From the NCBI GenBank assembly GCA_002104895.1, contig MCFG01000219.1, positions 16,001 through 80,000 on the forward strand: a DNA stretch of 64,000 bases, in the 5' to 3' direction. Below are positions 1 to 9,611 of the stretch, piece after piece (position 1 is the stretch's first letter; every line of letters starts with the position of its first letter). This stretch comes from Anaeromyces robustus (lineage: Eukaryota; Neocallimastigomycota; Neocallimastigomycetes; Neocallimastigales; Neocallimastigaceae). Under the pieces are notes generated by a model. The model made no database searches. It was given only the letters and a program-made list of their open reading frames with translations, and had not been told where the DNA came from. Position numbers and translations under genes: made by a program.

Positions 1-1027
1 ACAAAGAATAAGAAATATAATGTGGATTATCAAATTTTCTTGAGTAATTAAATTTATTTGTTTCCCATAATCCAATAATTCAATAATTATAGTTTAATTA
101 TTATTATTATTATTATTATTATTGATAATAATAATGATATTTTAAATTTTCTTTAATAGTATATACTAATTTAATATTTTTTAATTTTCAAATATAATAA
201 ATGTATATTAAGAGGATAATAAAAATTCAAAAATAATTTCACCATTTCATGATATTCCATTATTCTCTAACAAGCAAAAAAAAATATATAATATGGTTGT
301 CGAAATTCCTCGTTGGACTTCAACAAAATTTGAAGTATTATAATTATATAATATATAGTAATAATAATAATATATTGATGATTAATAAAAAATAATTTAT
401 ATTTTAATAAGATTAATAAAAAAGAAAAATTAAATCCAATATCATATGATTTAAAAAAAAATAAATTGAGATATGTTCCAAATTGTTTCCCATATCATGG
501 ATATTTATGGAATTATGGATCAATTCCACAAGTAATATTTAATAAATGTGAATTAAATTCAATTATATATTAATTTAATACTAGCAAAAAACAAAATAAT
601 TTAATTTTTTTTTTTTTTTATTTGCTATTACTACTATATTCAATTAAAATACAACAAGACTTGGGAAAATCCAACTTTATTAAGTAAAGAAACTAATACT
701 TATGGTGATAATGATCCACTAGATATTATAGAAATTGGTCAATCAATTGCAAAACAAGCAGAAATTAAACAAGTAAAAATTTTAGGTGTAATGGCTTTTA
801 TTGACGAAGGTAAAATTATTATTATTGTTATTATTATTATCGTTATTATTAATATTAATTATTCTTTCTTTTCTATTTCCTATTATTGATATTCTATAAT
901 ATTTTTAAAAAGGTGAGACTGATTGGAAACTTGTTGGTATAGATATTAATGATCCTTTCGCTTCAAAGTTAAATGGTATAAATAATATATCTTATAGTAC
1001 TATATAATTATTTTATAAGTTTATATA

Positions 1028-1062
<35 letters not shown>

Positions 1063-1744
1063 CATGAAAGATATTGAAGATGTTAAGAAATATTGTCCAG
1101 GTCTTATAGAAAATACTAGAAGGTGGTTTGAAATTTATAAAATCCCAGATGGGAAAAAAAGAAATATTGTTGTATTTAATGGTGAATTTAAAAATAAAGA
1201 ATATGCTTATAAAATTATTCAAGAAGCTCATTTAGAATGGAAAAAATTAATTACAGGGAAAATTCCAAGAGTAACTGATAAATACGATATTAACGTGTAA
1301 GCTCTTAATTATTATTATTATTATATATATATTGATTGATTGATTGATGTATACCTTTTTTTTTTTTTTAATTTTAATAATTTTATATGAATATTTTCAT
1401 TTTTTTTTTAATTAGCGAAAATACAACTTTGAATTATAGTCCATATAAAATATCACCAGATAATATTATTAATATTAATGATTTGGTAAATTCTAAATAC
1501 ATAATATATTAAATAGATATAAAAAATGATTAATAAAATTAATTTCCACTTTAATTTTTATTTATTTATTATTAATAGAAATGTATAATTGAAACAGAAA
1601 ATAAAAATAAAGGTATTAATTTTTGGTGATATATATATATATGCTTTTCTGATAAATATATATACTTTTCTGATAAATAAATTAAAATAAATCTTTTTAT
1701 ATAACTTTTTTATAGAACCGGAAGCATGGACATATGTAGAATAA
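1..1744 (+). CDS. IPP1: Soluble inorganic pyrophosphatase (family I), 3' part, nine exons in window
   Basis: This gene encodes the cytosolic enzyme that hydrolyses pyrophosphate to two phosphates. The 5' end lies outside the window. Exons I can join in frame with GT-AG introns: 1-43, 213-334, 412-531, 659-809, 913-975, 1071-1296, 1416-1485, 1579-1612 and 1716-1744, with stop TAA at 1742. The phases agree at every junction. Visible family motifs in order are [33 protein letters not shown], the metal-binding signature DNDPLDI at 689-709, [12 protein letters not shown], and KLNDIEDV made by the exon 5/6 junction. All introns are about 75-170 bp and very AT-rich. Exon 6 uses the AG at 1069-1070, directly after a (TA)n run, so the ATG at 1064 is intronic and not a start. 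Identity is near certain from the motifs; exact ends of exons 7-9 rest on phase and splice signals only. Confidence 0.93.
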
Positions 1745-2502
1745 ATTAATAATTATGTAATAAGTAATTTATGAATTTATGACAATAATAATTTAAAAAG
1801 AGTTACTAATTATGTTTTTTAACCACATTATAATAAATTACTATCTTATTTTAATAATAATCTTCTAATTTTTTATAATTCTGTTATTAAATAATAATTT
1901 ATTATTAAAAATAACTAAGAACATAGTTAATATAAATAAAATGGAAAAAGTAAAAATATATAAAACGTAACAGAATATAGAACGTATCAGAATATAAAAT
2001 GAAAAAAAAAAAAATTAAAAATAAAATATAAAAAATAAAAAAAGATATGATAAGATATAAATATAATTTATAATAATATTATTTATTATTATCATAATTC
2101 TATAGTTATTGTAATTAGTGATAATATTATTACTAGTTAACAGAAAAAACGAGAATTTTTGATATTATTTTGTAATGAATATTGGATAAAATAAATTATC
2201 AGATATTTAAATTTAAATAAATAAGAACTACATAAATAAAATGTTAACTTAAAAATGTACTGTATTTATAATAATATAAAAATATATATAATATACATAA
2301 TTAAATATAGAAATATTAGTTTGAATATGTAATTACTTTATTTAATATCAAGATTATTATTAATTATACTTTTATATATATAAAAATACATTTATAATAA
2401 TTATTACATGAAAATATTTAATGTACTATTAGTATATGAAATATTAGAATTAAGTTTTAATAAATTTTATTTATTAATAATTGTTTTAAAGTAATTGAAC
2501 TT
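1745..2502. other. AT-rich intergenic stretch
   Basis: This holds the pyrophosphatase 3' flank and A/T-rich non-coding DNA. I see no gene in it. Confidence 0.6.
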
Positions 2503-2700
2503 ATATCTCCTGCAAAAGTCAGAATCACTATAAACTATTTCCTAAAATTTAAGATATTTAAATTTTTATTACAATTTCTAATCGGCAACATTAGGATGTT
2601 CAAATGTTTTGATAGTTTACTGACTACGAATGAAATATCATACATCTTAATAAATAGGTTAATGAAACTATTGTACTTTTATAAACTGTTCTGTCAAATT
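2503..2700 (-). pseudogene. Decayed Ty1/copia RT-RNase H fragment
   Basis: Reading the minus strand with frame changes and stops gives three copia-like pieces in correct order: YKSTIVSLTYLL (about 2685-2650), DISFVVSKLSKHLN (about 2640-2598) and YSDSDFAGD (about 2530-2504). These match the end of a copia reverse transcriptase (Y-x-S-x-x-G-S-L-x-Y-L, R-P-D-I-S-x-x-V-S-x-L-S) and the start of its RNase H (YSDSDxAGD). Stops and frameshifts lie between the pieces, so this is an old remnant. It is on the same strand as the intact copia ORF at 10847-12780, but its decay means it is not simply the missing part of that element. Confidence 0.6.
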
Positions 2701-3117
2701 TCATGTTGTTCTTTAAACTTGAAGAATTCTGGGAACTTAAGAAGGAACTTAAGTATTAATAAAAGAAGTATTTAGAATAATAGAAAAACAAGTTTGTTTA
2801 TTAAAATTAATAAAAATTAATGTTATTTTTAATTTAGAATTATTATTATTTTATAAAAGAATTTTACATGAAATTATAAAAACGAGATGAAATGTAGATT
2901 ATTTCAATTTTATTTTATTAAACATTATTATTATATTATTACTTAGAATACATATTTTATAATTAATAATTATTACATATAATTTATTACATGAAAATTT
3001 ATTATATAAATTTTTATTGTACTACATCATAATAAATTAAAAAATGTATTATATAAAATAATTCTATAATAAATATTATAAGAATAAAGTATAATATTGA
3101 ACTTTACTTCTATCATT
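2701..3117. other. AT-rich stretch between copia fragments
   Basis: There is no gene. Short sequences such as ATTACATGAAAAT occur both here (about 2980) and near 2405, so decayed LTR copies are possible. I could not fix any ends. Confidence 0.35.
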
Positions 3118-3290
3118 CCTCCTAAAGTTTACTATTTCAAAATCTTGTAAATATTCTATTTCAAAATTTTGTCATTAAAGTTCTGTTCAAATACTTAGTA
3201 AATCCATATACTAAATTGTCCATGGATTTATATGTATTAAGCTTATTAAATTTCCTTTAATAAATTTTTTTACCTTATGAATTCTAATTT
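3118..3290 (-). pseudogene. Decayed C-terminus of a copia polyprotein
   Basis: The minus strand reads KGNLISLIHI, then after a frame change DNLVYGFTKYLNRTLMTKF, followed by stops. This resembles the end of copia RNase H, where the family reads like I-P-T-x-D-N-L-A-D-x-F-T-K-x-L. A purine run, AGGAGGAATGATAGAAG on the minus strand near 3110-3126, follows and could be the old polypurine tract. The fragment lies upstream, in minus-strand order, of the RT fragment at 2503-2700, so the two come from different copies or a rearranged one. Confidence 0.5.
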
Positions 3291-3469
3291 GAATATATTA
3301 CTATTATCTTTAATATTTATAATATTAAGAAATTAAATATTATTCTATGACTAATTAAATAATGTTAAATGAGTCAATAGGATTTTCGTATTGTTTATTT
3401 TCTAAAATAATTATTATGAAATAGAATAGTTAGTAATTAAATATTTTGATAATTATATTTTATATTATT
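3291..3469. other. Non-coding left flank of the Ty3 element
   Basis: This is AT-rich with no recognisable gene. The five bases before the LTR are ttatt, unlike gtatg after the other LTR, so no target-site duplication is seen. Confidence 0.5.
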
Positions 3470-4033
3470 TGTAATAAATTGTAAAAAATAAGTAAATTAT
3501 TTTACACAATTATTTTGATAGACCCAACAGGTCTACACAGAAAGTAAATCAGAAAAGAAGATTGGTTTTATAAGAACTTGTTTTATTAGATTTATTAAAA
3601 GTAAAAATTTATTTATTTATTAATTAATTTTGTAATATTCTGAATTACTTATAATTAATTAATAAAATCGCGAAGAATTAATCATTTAAAAATTTTACAC
3701 CTATTTATACTTTTTACGGAAAAATAGTTTTCTTCGTAAAAAGTTGTTTAAAATTTCTAGAAACTTTTGATTAAAATCTTATGGAAAAATTTAGAAAAAT
3801 TTAATATAAAAGTTGTCTTAAAATTTTTGATTGTATTCTATTAATTTCTACGTAAAATACAGAAATAAAAATACAGAAATAAAATACAGAAATTCATAAT
3901 AAAAATTTAAAAAATAAAATTTTTATAAAGTTTGTAACAAGTGTGAGTCGAACCCAGAGTGTTCGCCCAGATGGTCATAGTGACTAACCACTAGACCATG
4001 GTTACTATTTTATTAATTGTGAGATTCGTTACA
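3470..4033 (-). repeat. 3' LTR of the Ty3 element
   Basis: The 564-bp repeat begins TGTAATAAATTG and ends GATTCGTTACA on the plus strand. It matches 10283-10846 with no difference I could find. It holds a hairpin at 3710-3743 (CTTTTTACG against CGTAAAAAG), a short array of AAATACAGAAAT units around 3852-3894, and a tRNA-like segment at 3934-4005. Confidence 0.92.
3934..4005 (-). other. Degenerate tRNA-like sequence inside the 3' LTR
   Basis: On the minus strand 72 nt read as tRNA-like. The ends GTAACCA and TTGTTAC pair at 6 of 7 positions. The D-arm region TGGTCTAGTGGTTAG has the form of a tRNA A box and is the same run I know from eukaryotic tRNA-Glu. GGTTCGACTCA is close to a B box (GGTTCGANTCC). 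The anticodon arm does not pair and the T stem is poor, so it is probably not a working tRNA. A copy lies at 10747-10818. Confidence 0.55.
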
Positions 4034-4416
4034 TGGTCCTCCTTCAGGATTCGGATACCAGACGAATCTTAAAGCTAGGCTAAACTATACTAAGAAAATT
4101 TTTAAATTTTAAACTATACTATATAGGTGTAAAAATAAGATAATTTGATATTAATAAAGATACATGAATATTAATAAGGTTTACATGATATTAATAAAAA
4201 TTTTTTATTTCATAAGAATATTAATAAGTTTTAATTTTATAAGTTTGATATTAATAAAGTAATTATTTGACTAAGTAATATTAATAAATTTTAATTTTAT
4301 AACTAATATAGGTTTGATATTAATAAGTATTGATAAATTTTAGTTTTTTAACTAAGTAATAAATTTAGTTTGATATTAATAAAGTATTAGATAAATTCGT
4401 TCAGAATCTAAGTTCT
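4034..4416 (-). repeat. 3' non-coding part of the Ty3 element with an iterated GATATTAATAA motif
   Basis: Between the polyprotein stop and the 3' LTR lie eight copies of (G)ATATTAATAA at about 4147, 4166, 4187, 4216, 4247, 4276, 4316 and 4370, spaced roughly 20-55 bp. The candidate polypurine tract is at 4037-4045. Confidence 0.7.
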
Positions 4417-6261
4417 TTAATTTGTTTTATTGAAATTTTTAAGTAATTCTGGACAATTCAAATTTGTTTCTGGCTCCCAAGAAGCTTCTGATAAAGGATA
4501 ACCTTTCCATTTTATTAAGTATTGTATTTTTCCGTAATGCTTTCTTTTGTCCAGAATTTCTTCGACTTCATATTCCTCTTCTTCATTCACAATTATTGGT
4601 GGTGGGGGTGCTTGCTTCCTTTTGAATTTGTCTTCGAAGTAAGGTTCAAGTTCAGATACATGAATAATTGGATGAATTCTAAGGGTTTTTGGTAGTTCAA
4701 TTTTATAAGAAACTGGGGATACTTTTTCAATAATCCTAAACGGTCCCAATTTTCTTGGTTTAAGCTTTTTATTTTTGTTTCGAATTATTAATGAACTATT
4801 AATCCAAACTTTGTCATTAATTTTATATTCTGGAGCCTTTATACGATGTTTATTCGCAAAAATTTCTTGTTTTTTAACTGCTTGTTTTAGATTTTCTTTT
4901 AATTTCTTGAATAATTCAGACAAATCTTTTGTAAATTGGTCTGCACGCGGAACATCTGAAGTACTGGGGATTGCTGGAGAAAATCTTGGGTTATATCCAT
5001 AAATGGCATAGAATGGGGATTCTTTTAAGGATTCTTGTATTGTGTTGTTATAACAAAATTCTGCGAGATATAAATAGTTGCTCCAATCGGTTCCTTTGAA
5101 ATTTGAATAGCATCTAAGGTACTGTTCGATAACGGAGTTCACCCTCTCCGTTAGGCCATTAGTCTGGTGGTGAAATGGTGAAGAGAGTTTCATCGAAATG
5201 TTAAGGGAGTTGCAAACTGAAGTCCAAAATTTTGAAGTAAACTGGGCACCTCTGTCAGAAAGGATATCAATTGGAAGACCATGAAGTCGAAAAACAGTGT
5301 TCATAAAAGCATTTGCAGTGTCTTCAGCGGAGGGAACATTGGGAAAGGGAATAAAGTGACCCATTTTTGAAAATCTATCCAAAATAACAAAAATGCAAGT
5401 GAAGTTGTTTGAAGAAGGAAGGTCAGTAATGAAGTCCATTGAGAGGGAAGTCCAAGGGCGATCAGGAATTTCGAGAGGGTTTAAAAATCCGTAAGGTTTA
5501 TGTCTAAGATCTTTAGCTCGGCAACAAACTTCGCAGGAGCGTACGTATTCTTTTATATCAGTGTTCATGGAAGGCCACCAGAAATCACGATTGGTTAAAG
5601 AGAGAGTTTTCTTGATGCCAAAGTGTCCAGCAGAGGGAGAATCGTGGCAAATATTAAGAACAAGGGAACGGCAACTAGTTGGCACGTATATTTTACCTTT
5701 GAATAGTAAAAAGTTATTTATTAACGAGAAGTCATTTTGTCCAGAAGAATTATTTGAGATAAGTTTATTATAGGTTTCTTGATAAAATTTATCTTTGGAG
5801 TATTCTTTGATAATTTTTTCGTTCAAGGATGAAACTATGGAAGCTACTGCACAAAAGTTTTCGGGTCTAAGTACCGAAAAAGGAGTGTCAATGGAAGAAA
5901 GTTCTTCATCGTTGGTAGCATAATCAGGTCTACGAGAAAGTGCATCAGCTTTGCCATTAGCGGAACCAGCACGATAAACAATTTTGAAGTTAAATTCAGA
6001 GAGAAATAAAGCCCAACGTACTAATCTTTGTGACATCTTTTCGGGTTTCTTTTGATATAAAAGATTACGGTGGTCAGAAAAAATGGTAAATGGGATCGAT
6101 GTGCCTTTTAATAAGTGTCTCCAATGTTCCAGAGATTCAACAATAGCTAGAAGTTCTTTGTCGTATATCGGGTAGTTCTTTTCTGCAGAGGTAAGAGATC
6201 TAGAAAAGAAAGCAACTGGATGAATTTTGTTATCCTTTAAAGAGTTTTGCGAGAGAATAGC
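4417..6261 (-). CDS. Ty3 Pol, second part: RNase H (rest), integrase and chromodomain
   Basis: This is the downstream half of the polyprotein, in a different frame from 6237-8579. It is open from the shift point at about 6261; the first ATG in frame is at 6036. From 6261 it reads the rest of RNase H (AILSQ, VAFFSR, YDKELLAIVESLEHWRHLL, SDHRNLLY). Next come RWALFLSEF and KADALSRR, the integrase zinc finger (H-x3-H, then CEVCCRAK), and the catalytic core with MDFITDLP, LSDRGAQF and ERVN as the D, D, E blocks. The C-terminus has a chromodomain (VEEILDKR, YLIKWKGY, SWEPE), which marks the chromovirus lineage and usually guides insertion to heterochromatin. It probably has no start codon of its own and is expressed only as part of Gag-Pol. 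Confidence 0.9.
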   Translation of the reverse strand, partial: AILSQNSLKDNKIHPVAFFSRSLTSAEKNYPIYDKELLAIVESLEHWRHLLKGTSIPFTIFSDHRNLLYQKKPEKMSQRLVRWALFLSEFNFKIVYRAGSANGKADALSRRPDYATNDEELSSIDTPFSVLRPENFCAVASIVSSLNEKIIKEYSKDKFYQETYNKLISNNSSGQNDFSLINNFLLFKGKIYVPTSCRSLVLNICHDSPSAGHFGIKKTLSLTNRDFWWPSMNTDIKEYVRSCEVCCRAKDLRHKPYGFLNPLEIPDRPWTSLSMDFITDLPSSNNFTCIFVILDRFSKMGHFIPFPNVPSAEDTANAFMNTVFRLHGLPIDILSDRGAQFTSKFWTSVCNSLNISMKLSSPFHHQTNGLTERVNSVIEQYLRCYSNFKGTDWSNYLYLAEFCYNNTIQESLKESPFYAIYGYNPRFSPAIPSTSDVPRADQFTKDLSELFKKLKENLKQAVKKQEIFANKHRIKAPEYKINDKVWINSSLIIRNKNKKLKPRKLGPFRIIEKVSPVSYKIELPKTLRIHPIIHVSELEPYFEDKFKRKQAPPPPIIVNEEEEYEVEEILDKRKHYGKIQYLIKWKGYPLSEASWEPETNLNCPELLKNFNKTN

Positions 6262-8579
6262 CCGATGGCAAAATTGCTGCTATCAGTTTCCACTAAGAAG
6301 GGTAGATCACGATTAGGATAAGCAAGAACTGGAGCAGAAGAGAACTTGTACTTTATTTCTTCAAAGGCATCTTGAGTTTTCGAGGTCCAACTGAATTTTA
6401 TATGTTTCTTTAATAGAGAATTAAGAGGATGAGTGATTGCTGCAAATCCAGGAATAAAGCGTCGGTAGTAGTTTGCCAAACCCAAGAATGATTGTAATTG
6501 TTTAACGTTTGCAGGGATAGGCCATTCTAAAATCGAGGAAACCTTTTTTGGGTCCATGAGAATACCATCAGAAGATATTCTGTGACCAAGAAAATCCAAG
6601 AAGGGAACACAAAATTCGCATTTTTCAAGTTTTGCGAATAGATGGGCTTTTCTTAATCTGTTAAGTACTTCAGATAAATGAACAAAGTGAGTGTCTAAGT
6701 CAGGAGAGAAGATTATTATGTCATCAATATAACAGAAGGCGAATTTACCCAAGACATCTTCTAAAATGTCATTTATAAAGTGTTGAAAAACGGCAGGAGC
6801 ATTCTTGAGACCGAAAGGCATTACTAGGTATTCAAAGTGTCCGTATTTACAAGTAAATGCCGTCTTGAATTCGTCACCTTCTTTGATCCTAACTAGGTTG
6901 TATGCCGAACGAAGATCTAATTTTGAGAAGACTCTTCCTTTGGATAAATGTTCTAACATGTCGTTAATCAAAGGTAAAGGATAAGAGTCACGGATCGTAA
7001 TATCGTTCAAATGTCGGTAGTCTACTACCATTCTTAGTTCACCATTCTTTTTTAACACAAAAAATACAGGAGCGCCAGCGGGGGATTTAGATTTTCGGAT
7101 AAATCCTTTTGCTAAGTTTTCCTCGATGTATTCCTTAAGTGTGGCCGATTCCTTTTCTGTTAAAGGGTAGATTGGCCCATAATATAGCTGAGTGCCAGGA
7201 AGAAGGTTTATCTCACAATCGTAGGGTCTATGAGGAGGTAGCTCGTTGGCATATATTTCACTGAATACATCTTTAAAAGGCCGAAGTTTAGCAGGTAATA
7301 AAGTTTGTATTTTGGATTCATTTTCCTTTTTTGTTTCCTTTGGAGGAATGAAGGCAGCAAAAGAACTGGGGAGCATTAGGCAATTTGAAACGCAATGATT
7401 TGATTTGAATGAAAGTTCTTTGGTTCCAAAATTAATAGTAGGATTATGTATTGAAAGCCAGTCAGTTCCTAATATGGCGCAATAGGAGGGTAAGTCAAGA
7501 ACGTAAAATTTCACTTTGCAATTATGATTTTTATAAGTCATTGAAATGGGAAAGGTTTCACCAAGTATAGTTTGATTTCCTCCAATTCCAGATATCTTGG
7601 GAAGATCTGTTTTAGTCGAGAAGGGTATATTATGTTGTTTAGCATAATATACATCCATAAGGCTAAGTTGAGAGCCGGAATCTAAAAGAATTTTTGTGTT
7701 GATGGAGGTATTTGAGACTTTGAGAATGAATTCGAAAATTGGTAACTTTAAGTCTGGTTGATCAGAAATTCTTGGCCTTGAACTAAAGTTTGCTTCGGGA
7801 TTGGTGATATGGGAGGTAGTAGAAGCTTTATTCTTTTTTCTAAGTGGACATTTTTCCCACGAATGTTCAGAGGAAGCACAGTATGGGCAAAGATTTTCTC
7901 TTCTTCTTCTTTCCTTTTCTTCGTTCGATAATGGTCCGCGAGGTTTTTGATTTTGTGTTTTCTTGGAAAAACTTGATTTTCTATTGTTGTTGTTTTTGTT
8001 GTGATTATTATTGTTATTTGATTTATTTTGTGAGGTGAAAAATTGTCTCTGGGTTGAAATTCTGGAGTCAATTCTAGAAGCAATGGTTTGCATGGAGAGA
8101 AGTGTTCTAGGTCCTGGGAACATCTCAAGGATTCTGGTTGCAATTTGATCATTTAATCCAGCGAGAAAGGCATCCATTTTTGCCTCTTCATTCCACGAAG
8201 ATTCGTCAGAATACTTATTAAATTCTATAATATAATTTCGGACATCCCCAAGACGTTTTTGCCTTATGGTTCTTAATTTTTGGTTGGCGATAAATGTTGA
8301 ATCGTAATCGCCAAAAGTAGCCTTGAATCTTGAAATAAAGGCTTCGTAATCGTTTAAACATGGGTCCACATTTTCTATTAAGGTTGCGGCCCAGTTCATA
8401 GCAGAACCATATAATCTGGAGATAATGTATGCGACTTTAATGGGATCTTCGGCGAATCTTTCGGGTTGCAACATAAATATGAGATTCATCTTGGCGAGGA
8501 ATCCTTTGAAGTAGCGGCGGTCTCCAGCAAAACCATCTTTGTTGTTGACACTAGCATTAAAAAATGAATCTTCTTCCAT
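6237..8579 (-). CDS. Ty3 Gag-Pol, first part: Gag, protease, reverse transcriptase, start of RNase H
   Basis: The 780-residue ORF starts at ATG 8579. Residues about 10-180 are a retrotransposon Gag domain. A CCHC knuckle CPYCASSEHSWEKC lies at 231-244, after an Asn/Lys stretch. The aspartic protease active site is LLDSGSQ (D300). Reverse transcriptase spans about 430-710, with LDLRSAY (D555) and YIDD at 617-620. Gag and Pol share one frame with no stop or shift between them. The ORF ends early at 6237 because one G is missing in a G run at 6261-6263: the RNase H sequence continues in the other frame. Everything else is intact, so the change is either a fresh mutation or a sequencing slip. A programmed shift inside RNase H would be unusual for the family. 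Confidence 0.92.
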   Translation of the reverse strand: MEEDSFFNASVNNKDGFAGDRRYFKGFLAKMNLIFMLQPERFAEDPIKVAYIISRLYGSAMNWAATLIENVDPCLNDYEAFISRFKATFGDYDSTFIANQKLRTIRQKRLGDVRNYIIEFNKYSDESSWNEEAKMDAFLAGLNDQIATRILEMFPGPRTLLSMQTIASRIDSRISTQRQFFTSQNKSNNNNNHNKNNNNRKSSFSKKTQNQKPRGPLSNEEKERRRRENLCPYCASSEHSWEKCPLRKKNKASTTSHITNPEANFSSRPRISDQPDLKLPIFEFILKVSNTSINTKILLDSGSQLSLMDVYYAKQHNIPFSTKTDLPKISGIGGNQTILGETFPISMTYKNHNCKVKFYVLDLPSYCAILGTDWLSIHNPTINFGTKELSFKSNHCVSNCLMLPSSFAAFIPPKETKKENESKIQTLLPAKLRPFKDVFSEIYANELPPHRPYDCEINLLPGTQLYYGPIYPLTEKESATLKEYIEENLAKGFIRKSKSPAGAPVFFVLKKNGELRMVVDYRHLNDITIRDSYPLPLINDMLEHLSKGRVFSKLDLRSAYNLVRIKEGDEFKTAFTCKYGHFEYLVMPFGLKNAPAVFQHFINDILEDVLGKFAFCYIDDIIIFSPDLDTHFVHLSEVLNRLRKAHLFAKLEKCEFCVPFLDFLGHRISSDGILMDPKKVSSILEWPIPANVKQLQSFLGLANYYRRFIPGFAAITHPLNSLLKKHIKFSWTSKTQDAFEEIKYKFSSAPVLAYPNRDLPFLVETDSSNFAIGLFSRKTL

Positions 8580-9420
8580 CTTCTAATTTTCGTTCTTATT
8601 GTTAAAGTTGTTTATTGTTCTAAGTGCTTTGAGTAAAATTGCCACAGTGAGTAGTTCTATTTCTAAGATTATTAATTTTATGATTACGAGTAGAATGTTG
8701 AAGTTCATAAGACAGAATAAAATTTAAATTTTTGGAAATTTTAAGTAGGACAAATTTATTTAAGGTAATTTGGAATTTCGCTTTTATGCCTTACAACAAA
8801 AAAATAACCGGCAAAAGCTACTAACTAGAGGTATATACTAGACCTCGAAGTAAAATATTAAAACTATATAATTAAAGTCGCTTCACCTTCACGACCAACC
8901 TCCAGCCTTCGGTGACTGAAGTTCCTTGTTTGCCAGAGCTTACGAAGGTATTGAACTTGAACGTCCGATATTGCAGTGCTTTTTATCACACAACAATTCC
9001 TTCCCCCAAGAAAGCGTGCTTCTCACACTACCCACTTTTATCAATACCTAAGTAACTAATTGACTATAGTTTCTTAACCTACTAGAAACTAGTTACTTAC
9101 GCCAAACACTCTGTATATGAGCTCTAAACGCTCCTAGTATATTAAAAAAAAATTACCTTAAAATTTAAACAACAGAAAAAGTTTTATGGACTTATTTAAC
9201 CTTTTAGTAATTTTTTTTTCTATTTCACACTGCTGTTCTTTCAGTTTATCAACTTACTCGAGCTGAATGTAGGACTTACGTCTGAGCCTACCAGCGAGGG
9301 CCAATGTGAAACTCGAAAAATTAATTAGAAAAAGGAAGAATATTTTATAAGGATCCTCTATAACGATTCTCCTTATGACAAAATTAAAAAAAAAAACACA
9401 AAAATTTTATTACAACACGT
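8580..9420 (-). other. Ty3 leader, GC-richer block with inverted repeats
   Basis: This untranslated region is clearly less AT-rich than its surroundings around 8870-9345. It contains many paired segments: TTAAGGTAATT (8764-8774) against AATTACCTTAA (about 9151), CCTTCG (8911) against CGAAGG (8942), TAAGTAACTA (about 9050) against TAGTTACTTA (about 9093), and TTTCACA (9223) against TGTGAAA (9304). This suggests a structured leader RNA, possibly for packaging or translation, or a different small element inserted in the leader. I see no ORF. Confidence 0.55.
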
Positions 9421-9489
9421 TATTTTCTTACCACTATTTCAGGTAAGTAATTTATTATAAATAAAAATAATTAATTTTTTTTTTTTTTT

Positions 9490-9570
9490 TTTTCCGTAGG
9501 GTAGTCTATTGTACGTAGGGTAGTCTTTTACTATTTTTAAGGCAGTTCAGTAGTGGTTTAGGAGTAAAAA

Positions 9571-9611
<41 letters not shown>

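Noticed and set aside
1064-1300. Stand-alone 78-residue protein from the ATG at 1064
   Set aside because: It is exon 6 of the pyrophosphatase; the ATG lies in the intron and splice phase joins 975 to 1071.
3934-4005. A functional tRNA gene
   Set aside because: The anticodon arm does not pair and the T stem is weak; it is part of the LTR.
4034-4060. TGGTCCTCCTTCAGG as a plus-strand primer-binding site
   Set aside because: All coding parts of the element are on the minus strand, where the same bases form a polypurine tract in the right place. Kept only as an uncertainty.
8790-9425. A separate LTR between TTACAACA (8788) and TTACAACAC (9410)
   Set aside because: The two ends are similar but there is no second copy of the block and no TG...CA pair in one direction.
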